Shown: positions 25,462-34,658, numbered from the stretch's first letter. The stretch: DNA of 64,000 bases from Natribaculum luteum (GCF_023008545.1 NZ_CP095397.1:2965199-3029198); one strand, 5' to 3'. The notes: generated by a model from the letters alone, not told the origin. Program-made: numbers and translations.

Positions 25462-26139
25462 ATGTCCACGCCGTCCGCCGTCCTCTTCGATCTCGACGGG
25501 ACGCTCTGTACCTACGAACGGCCGGGATCGGAGATCCTCGAGGCGGCGTTCGACCGCCTCGGCCTCGAGCCACGTTTCGAGATGGCGGACTTCCACGAGC
25601 GGTACCTCGAGTTCCTCCCGGCCAGCGCGGACGGGTTCGACCTCTACGAGCGGACGTTTACCGCCCTCTGTGACGAGCACGACCTGGACCCGTCGCTGGG
25701 TGAACGTCTCAACCGGGCGTTCCACGACGAACGCGACCCCGACGACCTCGTGGCCCTCGAGGGTGCACACGAGGTGCTCACCACGTTCGAGGCCGAGTAT
25801 CGACTGGGACTGGTCACGAACGGCCATCCCGAGCTACAGCGGCACAAACTCCGCACGCTCGCGTTCCCCGACGTCTTCGAGACGGTCGTGTTCGCCGGGT
25901 ACGACACGCCGGCGAAGCCCGACCCCGAACCGTTCCGGCGGGCGCTGACGGCCGTCGAGACGAGCCCCGCGGAGGCGGTGTACGTCGGGAACCATCCCTC
26001 GGTCGACGTCGCAGGGGCGAGAGCAGCGGGGCTCCGGGCCGCGTGGCTGGCCGATGCCGATCGCCGTCCGAGTCCTCGTCCGGATTACGTCCTCGAGTCG
26101 TTACACGAACTCCGGGCCCCTCCCTGGCGAGGTGACTAG
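25462..26139 (+). CDS. HAD-superfamily hydrolase
   Basis: 225 aa. Motif I VLFDLDGTLCTYERPGSE (nucleophile Asp), motif II LGLVTNGHPELQRHKL, motif III Lys in YDTPAKPDPEPFRRAL and motif IV VGNHPSVDVAGARAAG are all present. The cap is a small helical C1 cap. Likely a phosphatase (phosphoglycolate or nucleotidase-like); the substrate cannot be told. A single gene between gcvH and a convergent regulator. Confidence 0.9.
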   Translation: MSTPSAVLFDLDGTLCTYERPGSEILEAAFDRLGLEPRFEMADFHERYLEFLPASADGFDLYERTFTALCDEHDLDPSLGERLNRAFHDERDPDDLVALEGAHEVLTTFEAEYRLGLVTNGHPELQRHKLRTLAFPDVFETVVFAGYDTPAKPDPEPFRRALTAVETSPAEAVYVGNHPSVDVAGARAAGLRAAWLADADRRPSPRPDYVLESLHELRAPPWRGD

Positions 26140-26168
26140 CCGGAACGAAGCCCGAACGGGACGGCAGT

Positions 26169-26879
26169 TCACTCGAGCGTGACCAGTTTCTCGAGCATCT
26201 CCTCGAGTGGGGCCGTCGTGATCGCCAGCGAGTAGCCGTCGATGCGGGCGAGGTCCCTCGCGTGGTCCCAGAGGTCGTCCTCCTCGAGTCCGTGGAGGAC
26301 GACCGCGTTCGGGGTCGGGTTGACGACCCGCAGCGCCACGAGCGGTGATTCGCCGCGCGTGACGCCCGTAAATACCAGCGCGCGGTTCGTGCTCTGCCCG
26401 TAGAGGCGGAAGAATTCCTCGCTCGAGAGGCGCGTGATCGCCTCGATGCTGTCGATGACGGTGTGGCCGCTGATCTGATCCGTGGTCCCGGACGTGACCT
26501 CCGTCGCGTCGATGGTCGAGTAGAACCTAGAGAGCGGCATCGACGTGGCGTACTCGCGCAGATCGTAGACGACGTCGCTCTCGAAGCCAGCCGAGAGGAC
26601 ACGTCCGTACTGGCGAATGCGCCCGCCGCCGCGGCGTTCGTCGATCGAGAGCAGTCCCTCGACGAGTCGTCTGACGACGCCGATCCCGGGACTCTCCCTG
26701 CGACCGCTCTCGTAGTCGGAGATGACCGACGACGACACCTCGAGTTCGGCGGCGAGGTCGGTCTGGGAGACGTCGAAGTCGGTCCGCCACTTGCGAAGCG
26801 TCGCTCCTGGATCGTCGCTGAGCGTGATCTCCCCGGCAATCTTCTCGGCGAGCTCCCGCTTCGGCCCACGTCCTCCCAT
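26169..26879 (-). CDS. XRE-type HTH transcriptional regulator (COG1709-like)
   Basis: 236 aa from the ATG at 26879 (MGGRGPKRELAEKIAGEITL); an ATG at 26906 would add nine residues. Residues about 28-85 are a lambda-repressor-like HTH (LRKWRTDFDVSQTDLAAELE, SSSVISDYESGRRESPGIGV). The C-terminal 140 residues contain VIDSIEAITRLSSEEFFRLY and GLEEDDLWDHARDLARIDGY, matching a euryarchaeal predicted regulator family. The ligand and target are unknown. Divergent to the membrane protein at 27077, with 197 bp between. Confidence 0.83.
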   Translation of the reverse strand: MGGRGPKRELAEKIAGEITLSDDPGATLRKWRTDFDVSQTDLAAELEVSSSVISDYESGRRESPGIGVVRRLVEGLLSIDERRGGGRIRQYGRVLSAGFESDVVYDLREYATSMPLSRFYSTIDATEVTSGTTDQISGHTVIDSIEAITRLSSEEFFRLYGQSTNRALVFTGVTRGESPLVALRVVNPTPNAVVLHGLEEDDLWDHARDLARIDGYSLAITTAPLEEMLEKLVTLE

Positions 26880-27076
26880 GTGCGTTCGCTCGACCGGTCG
26901 ACTCAAGTAGCTACCGGAGACGGTCTCTCACTGGTGAGTGTGACGCGGAGCCGCGGCGTCCACTCGAACGGCGGAGATATTCGCCGTCGTGACACTCACC
27001 CGATCGATCGAATCCCGGCTTCTCGAGGCGAATCGCGCCCGAACAGTCAAGTCGATTCGCCCCTAGTTCGTGTGCC

Positions 27077-27730
27077 ATGCCATCAGTTGCCGTCCACGTC
27101 GCGTTCGCGGGACTGCTGGGGGCCGCGCTGCTCGGCGAGGAGTTCGACCCGAGGGCCATCCTCGTGGTGATGGTGGCCTGTGCGTTCGTCGACCTCGACA
27201 CGTTCGTCGGCATCTACGTCCCGGGAACGCATCGCGCAGCGTTTCACAACGTCTTCGTGGTGACGATTCCCGGCCTCCTGTTGTTGTGGGACGGTTGGCT
27301 CCGCGAGACGTCGGTCGTCCGCACTCGATTCGGACAGTACGGCTACCGCGTCGCCTGGGTGAGCCTCGTGACGGTCCTCGTCGCCCACGTCTCGCTCGAC
27401 GCCTTCTTCAACGGCGTCAACGTCTTCTGGCCCGTACACGACCGGTTCTACGACTTCTCCGGACGAATGCTGCTTACCGACCAGCGCGGTCTCGTCCAGA
27501 CGTTCCTCGAACTCGAGACGACCGCAGACGGGACGCCGGCCGTCTCGGACTCGGCGATCCGCGGAACGACCGGCGACACGCACTACGCGACGGGATTCGA
27601 TCCGACGCGTGGCGATCCGGAACCGGACACCGAACGGATCTTCCCGGTCGCGTCGTCGGGCGAACTGTTCGTCGTCATGCTCGCCAGCTACGGGACGGTG
27701 CTGTACCGGTGTCTCGAGTACTACCGGTGA
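27077..27730 (+). CDS. Membrane-bound metal-dependent hydrolase (YdjM/DUF457-like)
   Basis: 217 aa with about four hydrophobic segments (AVHVAFAGLLGAALLGEEFD, ILVVMVACAFVDLDTFVGIY, RVAWVSLVTVLVAHVSLDAF, LFVVMLASYGTVLYRCLEYY). Conserved polar residues typical of the family are present: H in the first helix, DLDTF, HNVF and HVSLDAFFNG. An acidic loop of about 70 residues precedes the last helix. Function of the family is unclear despite its name. Confidence 0.75.
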   Translation: MPSVAVHVAFAGLLGAALLGEEFDPRAILVVMVACAFVDLDTFVGIYVPGTHRAAFHNVFVVTIPGLLLLWDGWLRETSVVRTRFGQYGYRVAWVSLVTVLVAHVSLDAFFNGVNVFWPVHDRFYDFSGRMLLTDQRGLVQTFLELETTADGTPAVSDSAIRGTTGDTHYATGFDPTRGDPEPDTERIFPVASSGELFVVMLASYGTVLYRCLEYYR

Positions 27731-27778
27731 TCGATTCGAGATCGGCAGACACACCACTGCCGGGTCGAAACGACGGGT

Positions 27779-28288
27779 ATGCACGTCGAGACTCGCCCGT
27801 ACGACCCCGACTCGGACCGGACCGCGCTGTGGACGCTCAAGCGAGCGTTCGAGCGCGGCCTCGGGAGCGCGACCGGCGGAGACGAGAAAGAGCGCGTCTA
27901 CGAGGAGAAGTTGACCGACGCCTACCGCGAGCGCTACCTCGAGTGGGTCGACCGCTGCGTCGCCGAACAGCCGACGACCGTCACAGTCGCCGAGCGCGAG
28001 GGCGACCTCGTCGGCTACATCTTCGTCCTCCCCGAGACGCTGTCGATGATCTGGGACGCTGCCGTGGTGAACGAACTGTTCGTCGTCGAGGAGTTCCGCG
28101 GCACCGGCGTCGCCGACGACCTGATGGACGCCGCACTCGAGGCCGCCAGGGAACAGGACCTCCCGCTCGAGCGGATCGTCCTCGACGTCGACCGGGAGAA
28201 CGATCGGGCGAGGGCGTTCTACCAGCGATACGGCTTCGAACACTGGGGCGAGATGGTCGCGAGACCGCTCGAGAGCGCGACGGAGTGA
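27779..28288 (+). CDS. GNAT family N-acetyltransferase
   Basis: 169 aa. The acetyl-CoA binding motif A is seen as VVNELFVVEEFRGTGVADDL followed by MDAALEAAREQDLPLERIVL, and the C-terminal beta-bulge region as NDRARAFYQRYGFEHWGEMV. Acceptor unknown. It follows the YdjM-like gene by 48 bp on the same strand. Confidence 0.92.
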   Translation: MHVETRPYDPDSDRTALWTLKRAFERGLGSATGGDEKERVYEEKLTDAYRERYLEWVDRCVAEQPTTVTVAEREGDLVGYIFVLPETLSMIWDAAVVNELFVVEEFRGTGVADDLMDAALEAAREQDLPLERIVLDVDRENDRARAFYQRYGFEHWGEMVARPLESATE

Positions 28289-28306
28289 TCGGTCGGGCGA
28301 TTGGTA

Positions 28307-28873
28307 TCAGTCGGCGACGAGCCAGGCGAGGAGCCCGCCGATCGAGCCGAACAGGAGCGGGTAGACGACGCCCGCGAGGAGGACGGCGGTGATCGGATCC
28401 GGACGCAGCGTCTCGCCACCGAGACCGACCGAGAAGGCGGTGACGCCGACGATCGAGAGCAGGAGGTAGCCGACGAGGATCGTCGAACCGCCGACGACCG
28501 CGTTGGCGGCCGATCGAAGTGCCGTCCGCCGACGCCACGTGACGAGCGTTCCCGCCGTGATCAACGATACGGGCGGGACGAGATACAGGATCCACAACAT
28601 CCCGTCGTCGGCCGCGACGAAGTTCCCGTTGCTCGGCGTGAACGGGCCACGTGGGATGCGGACGGCGACGTTGTGTGCGTTGTAGAACAACCAGCCGACC
28701 AGCTTCCAGTCGGCGGCGTCGGCGGTGAAAAGCTGGAGCCCCTGGGCCAGCAGATTGCTCCCGATCTCGTCGATCGTCACGAGGTACGTAACGAGATAGC
28801 CGAGCAGCCACGCACCGGCGCCGGCAATCGCGCCGGCCGTGGCGGGGATCGGGAACCGATCGGTCTCGCTCAT
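28307..28873 (-). CDS. Haloarchaeal membrane protein (DUF7978-like)
   Basis: 188 aa from ATG 28873 (MSETDRFPIPATAGAIAGAG); upstream in-frame starts give an unnatural Arg-rich leader. Five hydrophobic segments, including AWLLGYLVTYLVTIDEIGSN, GMLWILYLVPPVSLITAGTL and VYPLLFGSIGGLLAWLVAD at the C-terminus. The pattern 'PIPAtaGAiaGagAwllGYlvTY' recurs in many uncharacterised haloarchaeal proteins that I recall as DUF7978. Function unknown. Confidence 0.72.
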   Translation of the reverse strand: MSETDRFPIPATAGAIAGAGAWLLGYLVTYLVTIDEIGSNLLAQGLQLFTADAADWKLVGWLFYNAHNVAVRIPRGPFTPSNGNFVAADDGMLWILYLVPPVSLITAGTLVTWRRRTALRSAANAVVGGSTILVGYLLLSIVGVTAFSVGLGGETLRPDPITAVLLAGVVYPLLFGSIGGLLAWLVAD

Positions 28874-29017
28874 GCCGGCGTAGACGGCGACGGCACCGAA
28901 AGCCGTTCTGGTCGCCATCCTCGAGTGATTCCGACGGGTCAGGACCGGCGACGAGAACGACGGCAGGTCCCGTTCCGGCTTCGACACCATTTTGATCGGG
29001 ACCACACGATGGGAAAC

Positions 29018-29692
29018 ATGAACAGAGACCTCAAGGCAGGAGTTCGTGATGCGTTACCACTCCTCCTCGGGGTCGTCCCCTTTGCACTCGTCACTGGTAT
29101 CGCAGCCGCCGAGGCGGGGCTGACGTCGGGGCAGGCAGTCGGGATGTCGCTCCTCGTCTTCGCGGGTGCCTCCCAGCTGGCCGCCCTCGAGTTGCTCGGC
29201 GAAACCGCACCGATCGTCGTCGTGGTCGGCACCGCGGTCGTGATCAACCTGCGGATGTTGATGTACTCGGCGTCGATCGCGCCGTACTTCGCCGACTACC
29301 GGCAGCGGACGCGTGCGTTTCTCGCGTACTTTCTCACGGACCAGGCGTACGCGATGGCGATCGCGGAGTACGGCGACGAGGACGACAGGGACGAACGGTC
29401 CTACTACCTCGGCGTCGCTGCAAGTATCTGGGCCGTCTGGATCGTCGGGACGTTCGTCGGCGTCGTCGTCGGTGCCGGCGTCCCCGAGTCGTGGGGACTC
29501 TCGTTTGCCGTCCCGCTCGTCTTCCTCGCGATCCTCGTTCCGGCGATGAAGAGCCGTCCGCGGACCGTCGCCGCGGCCGTCGGCGGGATCGTCGCCGTCG
29601 TCGCCGCCGGCTTGCCGTTCAACCTCGGTCTCCTCGTCGGTGCGCTCTCGGGTATCGCGGCTGGTGTGCTGTCGGAGGAGGTCCCGCGATGA
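29018..29692 (+). CDS. azlC: AzlC family branched-chain amino acid permease subunit
   Basis: 224 aa from ATG 29018; an ATG at 29009 would add three residues. Six membrane segments with the AzlC hallmarks DLKAGVRDALPLLLGVVPFA, QAVGMSLLVFAGASQLAALE and VVVGTAVVINLRMLMYSASI, ending PFNLGLLVGALSGIAAGVLS. AzlC with AzlD exports branched-chain amino acids or analogues. The stop overlaps the azlD start (ATGA at 29689). Confidence 0.9.
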   Translation: MNRDLKAGVRDALPLLLGVVPFALVTGIAAAEAGLTSGQAVGMSLLVFAGASQLAALELLGETAPIVVVVGTAVVINLRMLMYSASIAPYFADYRQRTRAFLAYFLTDQAYAMAIAEYGDEDDRDERSYYLGVAASIWAVWIVGTFVGVVVGAGVPESWGLSFAVPLVFLAILVPAMKSRPRTVAAAVGGIVAVVAAGLPFNLGLLVGALSGIAAGVLSEEVPR

Positions 29693-30027
29693 CCGAACAC
29701 GGTCCGATCGCGATCTGGAGTGCCATCGTCGCGATCGGCATCGCCACGTTCGCGATCCGACTGTCGTTCATCTATCTGTTCGGACAGATAAACGACGTCC
29801 CGCCGCGGATCAAGCTGGCACTTCGATTCGTCCCGCCGGCGGTGCTTGCGGCGCTCGTCGCTCCCGCGCTGGTCACCGTCGGTCCGACGATCCAGGCGAC
29901 GCTCCTCGATGAACGACTGCTCGCTGGCCTGGTCGCCGGTGCGGTCGCCTGGCGGACCGAGAACGTCTTCGCGACGATCGGCGTCGGGATGGTCGCGCTG
30001 TGGACGTTCCGGTTCCTCGTCTTTTGA
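29689..30027 (+). CDS. azlD: AzlD family small permease subunit
   Basis: 112 aa, four hydrophobic segments (IWSAIVAIGIATFAIRLSFI, RFVPPAVLAALVAPALVTVG, LLAGLVAGAVAWRTENVFAT, IGVGMVALWTFRFLVF). It has AzlD length and the FVPPAVLAALVAP motif. Translationally coupled to azlC by a 4-nt overlap. Its TGA stop (30025-30027) is the left flank of repeat family 2 copy C. Confidence 0.9.
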   Translation: MTEHGPIAIWSAIVAIGIATFAIRLSFIYLFGQINDVPPRIKLALRFVPPAVLAALVAPALVTVGPTIQATLLDERLLAGLVAGAVAWRTENVFATIGVGMVALWTFRFLVF

Positions 30028-30108
30028 TACGGACGACTGTAAGTCATTTCCGGTGCAACCCGGCCGCCTTGCGGTTGCACCGGCAAATCGTCACAGCAGA
30101 CTGTATGA
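30025..30108. repeat. Palindromic MITE-like element, family 2, copy C (decayed)
   Basis: A 78-bp element (30028-30105) with TGA direct repeats at 30025-30027 (the azlD stop codon) and 30106-30108. The arms are inverted: CCGGTGCAACC (30050-30060) against GGTTGCACCGG (30073-30083), and outer GACTGTAAGTC against the complement of GTCACAGCAGAC, with more mismatches than copies A and B. Confidence 0.7.
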
Positions 30109-30236
30109 CGCGTGAATACGTCGTCGACGAAATCTGACGATCTCACCGGATCGTGTATTCTAAATTTACTATCACGATTAGATATAACTAGTAGAACGTG
30201 ATTGTTGGCATCGAATGGCACTACCATTCGGTCACG

Positions 30237-33038
30237 ATGACAGGTGAGGACTCGCTAGTATCCGTTCCAGCGCACAGGTTCCAATCGAGTCCCCTCTCTC
30301 GACGGCAGTTCGTCCGGCTCTCGGCGGCGACGGCCGGTGCGGTCGCGGTCCCCGGTGCCGTCTCGGCCGAGACCACGTCGGAGACGTTCACGTCGCTGTA
30401 CGAGTTCGTCCTGAACCACACCGACGCCGACTTCGCCGTCGCCTCGCTGATCTTACTCGAGGACGCGGCGGGTTTTGGGGACCTCGAGGAGCTCGGACTT
30501 CACCCCGAGACGACGACCGAGCCACGACCGGCGGCGTGGGCGAGGCTGACCGAGGACGAGGCCGCCGCCGTTGCGGACGTCGAGTCGGTGACGGAGCTCC
30601 AGTATTCCCCCGGCTCGAACCCGTTCTGGAGGCTCGGACAGTACGAACGGGGCGTCTTCCCCGACGTCTACGAGAGCGTCGACTTCGTCGACTACGAGCA
30701 GTTGATCGACGGGATGCGCCGACTCGAGTCGGCCCACTCGGATCGGTTGCGGTTCCGCGCGGTCGGGGAGAGTCCGGGGTACGATAACCTCTTTCTCGAC
30801 GAGCGTGATCCGAAGGAGGTCTACGTCGCCGAGGTCACCAACGACGTCACCGACGAGGATAGCTTTCGGGAGAAAGAGAAGGTGCTGTTCGTCCAGTCGA
30901 TACACGGCGACGAACGCTCCGGCGTCGAGGCCGGCTCCCGACTCGTCGAGCGACTGCTCGCCGGTGAGGAGCCCGAACTCGAGGCGCTGCTCGACGACGT
31001 CGTCCTCCTGTTCCTCTACGCGAATCCCGACGGATGGGTCGCCCGCCGACCCGAGTACGGCGACGAGCCGTCGTTCACGCGTACCACCGGCGCTGGCAAC
31101 GACCCGAACCGGCAGTACCCGACCGTCGGCTGGATCGACTCGGGTCGGTACCCCGCCGAGCCCGACGGGGCGAACCTCCGGGACGACGATCCGGGCGTCG
31201 ACGACGACGTTCCCGAGGAGTACGTTACGAACGTCCCGGACTCGCTGGCGATCGCCGAGCACATGCGCAGTTACGAGAACCTCGAGTACGGAACGGACCT
31301 CCACGGGATGTACTGGTCCGAAGAGCTGATCTTCGGGCTCATCGTCAACGACCAGTACGACCACGGTGAGTATCACGACCTCTACCACCTCAACCGGACG
31401 ACGAAGACGCGCCTCGAGTCGGCGCTCGGGCCGCTGCTCGAGGAGCCGAAACGGCAGGCGTTCTTCGAGGATCTGAACGAGCGGATCGGCGACGAGGGCG
31501 GGTTCGACGGGAGCGTGCTGCCGACGCCGGAGGAGGCGTTCGACTACGGAACGATCCTCGACACCATCGGGTACACGACCTCCGGGACGCTCATCAGCTG
31601 GATGAGCCAGCCGCCCGAGAAGGGCGGACTCGGCATCACGATGATGGCCCACGAGATCGGCTGGGACAACGCGATCCTCGATCGCATCCCCTACATGCCG
31701 GAACTGGTCGAGCTCCACGTCGTCGGCTACCAGGAGATCATCCGGGCGACGGCGGCGCACACGGCCAGGGACGTCGAGGCGACTATCGAGACCGACGGCG
31801 CGTCGACGGCGTACGTCGAGACGGACGCCCTCACACGAACGTCTGCGGATCTCGAGCCCGTCGACGCCGACCGCGTCGTCGACTCGGCGTCGGTCACGCT
31901 CGGTGCCCGTCCTCGCGACGTTCACGTCGACGTCTCCTCGCACGCCGTCGAACTCTCGGTCTCGGTCGATCCGGACCACGGCGAGTTCGTCCGTGCACGG
32001 CTGGTCGATCCGACCGGACGAACGGTCCACCAGTACAACCCCCTCGCCGGGTCAGGTCCACAGCCGCGACCGGGCGTCGAGTGGACGATCGAGGACCCCG
32101 AACCCGGCGAGTGGACGGTCGAACTGAAGACGCTCCGTAGCGACCGCGACGCGTCCGTCACCGTCCGCAGCGCCGTCTTGCTGACCGAGCGCGGCGACGC
32201 CGTCGAGACGGTCGATCCGCTCGAGGCGATCGGCTACCAGCAACGCGCCTACGAGGTGACGCCGCTCGAGTACTACGACGCCTACGCCGAGTACACCACG
32301 GGCCCGGGGCGTAGTAACGGTCGCACTCGCGGTCGCCACGGTGGGCCACAGTCTATCGACGGACTCTCCGTCGAGGAGATCCGCGACGGCGGGCTCTTCC
32401 GGGGTCGAAGCCGTCGGCTCGCCGTCGACAACGTCGTCGTCAACCACGACGACGGGATCGACGACGACGCGTACGTGGCCGAACTCGATCGGTTCGTCGA
32501 CGCGGGCGGCACGCTCGTTGCGACCGACCGCGGCGTCCACCTCCTCGGCGTCATGGAAACCGCCGCGGCCGGCGACCTCGAGCCCGACGACGTCGCGGAG
32601 TTCGAGGCGTTCAGTTCGTTCCTCGGGGAGAAAAACGCCGACCACCCGCTGCTCGCCGGGACGCGGCCGATCCAGCGAGAGCTCTGGAAGCCAGCACCGC
32701 TTGGCTATCCGATCGACGTGCCGGGCTACGCGCCGACGACGGGGATCGATCCGGACGCCTTCGAGGACGCTGGCGGATCGATCGCCGGGATCGCCTACGA
32801 CGACCCGTTCGGTGCCGATCCCGTCCTATGGGTCGCCGCCGGGACGCTCCCGACCGACGACGGTGCGATCCACGTGATCGGCGGCCTCCTCCCGCCAGGA
32901 CGCCAGCGAAACCTCCATCCGTTCGGCCTGCTCGAGCACACGCCGACGTTCCTCGGACACACGATGCTGACGAACGCGCTCGGCTATCGGCAGCGTCGGT
33001 ACGTCGACGGCGAACTGATCGACACCTTCGGGGACTGA
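30237..33038 (+). CDS. Tat-exported M14-family zinc carboxypeptidase-like protein
   Basis: 933 aa from ATG 30237. Residues 20-45 are a Tat signal (SRRQFVRLSAATAGAVAVPG). The M14 domain spans about 150-500: zinc ligands HGDE in LFVQSIHGDERSGVEAGSRL (near residue 222) and a later His in GTDLHGMYWSEE, with LFLYANPDGWVARRPEYGDE in between. After it, a P-domain-like beta-sandwich (about 545-660; PGVEWTIEDPEPGEWTVELK) is followed by a Rossmann-like C-terminal region with NVVVNHDDGIDDDAYVAELD and WVAAGTLPTDDGAIHVIGGL. It probably degrades peptides outside the cell. The stop TGA (33036-33038) borders repeat copy A. An AT-rich stretch at 30159-30190 may be the promoter. Confidence 0.87.
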   Translation: MTGEDSLVSVPAHRFQSSPLSRRQFVRLSAATAGAVAVPGAVSAETTSETFTSLYEFVLNHTDADFAVASLILLEDAAGFGDLEELGLHPETTTEPRPAAWARLTEDEAAAVADVESVTELQYSPGSNPFWRLGQYERGVFPDVYESVDFVDYEQLIDGMRRLESAHSDRLRFRAVGESPGYDNLFLDERDPKEVYVAEVTNDVTDEDSFREKEKVLFVQSIHGDERSGVEAGSRLVERLLAGEEPELEALLDDVVLLFLYANPDGWVARRPEYGDEPSFTRTTGAGNDPNRQYPTVGWIDSGRYPAEPDGANLRDDDPGVDDDVPEEYVTNVPDSLAIAEHMRSYENLEYGTDLHGMYWSEELIFGLIVNDQYDHGEYHDLYHLNRTTKTRLESALGPLLEEPKRQAFFEDLNERIGDEGGFDGSVLPTPEEAFDYGTILDTIGYTTSGTLISWMSQPPEKGGLGITMMAHEIGWDNAILDRIPYMPELVELHVVGYQEIIRATAAHTARDVEATIETDGASTAYVETDALTRTSADLEPVDADRVVDSASVTLGARPRDVHVDVSSHAVELSVSVDPDHGEFVRARLVDPTGRTVHQYNPLAGSGPQPRPGVEWTIEDPEPGEWTVELKTLRSDRDASVTVRSAVLLTERGDAVETVDPLEAIGYQQRAYEVTPLEYYDAYAEYTTGPGRSNGRTRGRHGGPQSIDGLSVEEIRDGGLFRGRSRRLAVDNVVVNHDDGIDDDAYVAELDRFVDAGGTLVATDRGVHLLGVMETAAAGDLEPDDVAEFEAFSSFLGEKNADHPLLAGTRPIQRELWKPAPLGYPIDVPGYAPTTGIDPDAFEDAGGSIAGIAYDDPFGADPVLWVAAGTLPTDDGAIHVIGGLLPPGRQRNLHPFGLLEHTPTFLGHTMLTNALGYRQRRYVDGELIDTFGD

Positions 33039-33121
33039 TAATGGTGGCTGTGACTGGTTGCCGACGCAACCGCGAACCATCTCGCGGTTGCGGCGGGACA
33101 GACTCACAGCCATCGTTATGA
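33036..33121. repeat. Palindromic MITE-like element, family 2, copy A
   Basis: An 80-bp element (33039-33118) flanked by TGA at 33036-33038 (peptidase stop codon) and 33119-33121. Outer arms TAATGGTGGCTGTGACTG and the complement of CAGACTCACAGCCATCGTTA. Inner stem GCAACCGCGA against TCGCGGTTGC. It is 90% or more identical to the inverse of copy B at 57684-57769 except at the loop. Confidence 0.9.
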
Positions 33122-33216
33122 CCCTCTCCCGGCGGGCGATCAGCCACCCACTGTCCGTCCGGCGAGGGCGGGACGTTACCTCGAGTGTTATTACCTTGCA
33201 CGCCAAACGACAGGCG

Positions 33217-33591
33217 ATGACCGACGAAATTGCCGACGAGCGGGCCGACCAGCTGATCAGCGCCTGCCGCACGGCGGTCGGCGATCAACTGCGCTCGCTG
33301 ACGTATTTCACCAGAGACGAGTTCGACCAGCTGTACCTCCGCTCGGATCTGGAGCGAGACGCCGACCTCGCAGGGTTCGTCGACTACGAGTCGATCGGGT
33401 TCGACGCCCACACCGCCTACCGCGGTTCCGAACTCGGCGACTACCAGTTCACGATCCGCGTGTTCGACGAGGGGTTCTTGCTCCGCGTGACGACGGAAAC
33501 GGAGGGGGTATTCGCGACGACCGACGGCGTCACCATCCAGGATTTCAGGGAGGCGGCGACGGCGCTCGCGACCATCCTCGAGGGTATCTGA
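33217..33591 (+). CDS. DUF7522-like haloarchaeal protein
   Basis: 124 aa, ATG at 33217. Begins MTDEIADERADQLISACRTA and contains LRSLTYFTRDEFDQLYLRSD and YRGSELGDYQFTIRVFDEGF. The same pattern ('dqLyLRsDL.. dadL.gFvd.Es.Gf') is common in small soluble haloarchaeal proteins that I recall as DUF7522. No membrane segment, no cysteine pairs. Function unknown. Confidence 0.78.
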   Translation: MTDEIADERADQLISACRTAVGDQLRSLTYFTRDEFDQLYLRSDLERDADLAGFVDYESIGFDAHTAYRGSELGDYQFTIRVFDEGFLLRVTTETEGVFATTDGVTIQDFREAATALATILEGI

Positions 33592-33686
33592 TCGGTCGAC
33601 CCACGATCACACTCTGGTATGTGTCGACCATCCGACTCGTGGGCCGGGCTCGAGCGAGTGGCGACCGTCCGGAGCGAGGAGACGCG

Positions 33687-34559
33687 ATGACGCGCCGTGA
33701 TACGCTCGTGACCCGATCGGGATTCGACGTCTGGGGATTCCTGCTTTTCTCCCACGGCTGGACGTTCGCCTGGTGGGGCGTCCCGATCCTCGCAGGCTGG
33801 CACGCCTTCCGGTTTCCCGGCATCGTGTTCCTGATCGTCGGCGGGCTGGGGGTGACCATCGGCGGCGTCGTCATGTCGTGGCTGGTCGAGGGACGGACCG
33901 GACTCGTCGACCTCTGGCGACGACTGATCGAACTGCGGCGGATCCCGACGCGGTGGGGCCTGGTCGTCCTCTTTCTCTGGCCGGCGCTCGCGGTCGTCGG
34001 GGCCGCGATGGCAGCGGTGATCGACGGACAGCCACAGCCGATCGACGCCGGACCGCTGCTCGCGGTGCTCGCCGATCCGATCGCGCTGGTCGTCACGCTG
34101 GTCCCCATCTTCCTCCTCGGTCCGTTCCACGAGGAGATCGGCTGGCGCGGCTACTGGCTCGACCGCCTCCAGTTGCGCTGGGGCGCGCTGACCGCCAGCC
34201 TCGTCCTCGGCGTCGCGTGGGCGCTCTGGCACGCGCCGCTTTTCGCGATGGTCGGCTACTTCAGCAGCTGGGACTTCGCGCCCGACCCCCTCTTTTTCGG
34301 CTACAACGTTCTCGTCGGTGCCGTCCTCTACACGTGGCTGTACAACAACACGAACCGCAGCGTGATCGGCGTGATCCTGTTTCACTTCGTCGGTAACGCC
34401 ACGGGACAGTTACTCGAGGTCACACCCCAGGCGGATCTCTACGAGACGGCGGTGACGACGCTTGTCGTCGTCGCCGTCCTCGTCTGGTGGGGGCCGACCG
34501 ACCTCCGCCGGGACGCGCCGCGTCCGCACCCGGCAGACGACGTGACGGTGGAGGCGTGA
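33687..34559 (+). CDS. CPBP family intramembrane metalloprotease
   Basis: 290 aa with about eight membrane segments. The CAAX/CPBP motifs are complete: FHEEIGWRGYWLDRLQLRWG (EExxxR), ALWHAPLFAMVGYFSSWDFA (WHxP) and VIGVILFHFVGNATGQLLEV (FHxxxN). Family members cleave prenylated proteins or act in bacteriocin immunity; the archaeal role is unknown. Start chosen at ATG 33687. Its TGA stop overlaps a GTG that opens the antitoxin-tail ORF at 34556. Confidence 0.88.
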   Translation: MTRRDTLVTRSGFDVWGFLLFSHGWTFAWWGVPILAGWHAFRFPGIVFLIVGGLGVTIGGVVMSWLVEGRTGLVDLWRRLIELRRIPTRWGLVVLFLWPALAVVGAAMAAVIDGQPQPIDAGPLLAVLADPIALVVTLVPIFLLGPFHEEIGWRGYWLDRLQLRWGALTASLVLGVAWALWHAPLFAMVGYFSSWDFAPDPLFFGYNVLVGAVLYTWLYNNTNRSVIGVILFHFVGNATGQLLEVTPQADLYETAVTTLVVVAVLVWWGPTDLRRDAPRPHPADDVTVEA

Positions 34560-34657
34560 CCAGCGCACTCGAAGCGCTCAGTGACGAATTTGCCGATGTC
34601 GAAAAATCGGCCGACGAACTTCGTGAGCGGGCACGTGAGACGGCACTCGACGAGTGA
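34556..34657 (+). CDS. Orphan antitoxin-tail peptide, 33 aa (possibly relic)
   Basis: A GTG at 34556-34558 overlaps the CPBP stop (GTGA) and opens a 33-residue frame: MTSALEALSDEFADVEKSAD then ELRERARETALDE. It matches the C-terminal tail of the VapB-like protein at 34865-35095 (DPLEALRDEFADVEKSAGEL...) at about three quarters of positions, without the DNA-binding half. In such antitoxins the tail is the toxin-binding part. It may be a relic of a duplicated antitoxin gene or a still-translated peptide; the open frame and coupling favour at least recent function. Confidence 0.45.
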   Translation: MTSALEALSDEFADVEKSADELRERARETALDE

Positions 34658-34658
34658 C

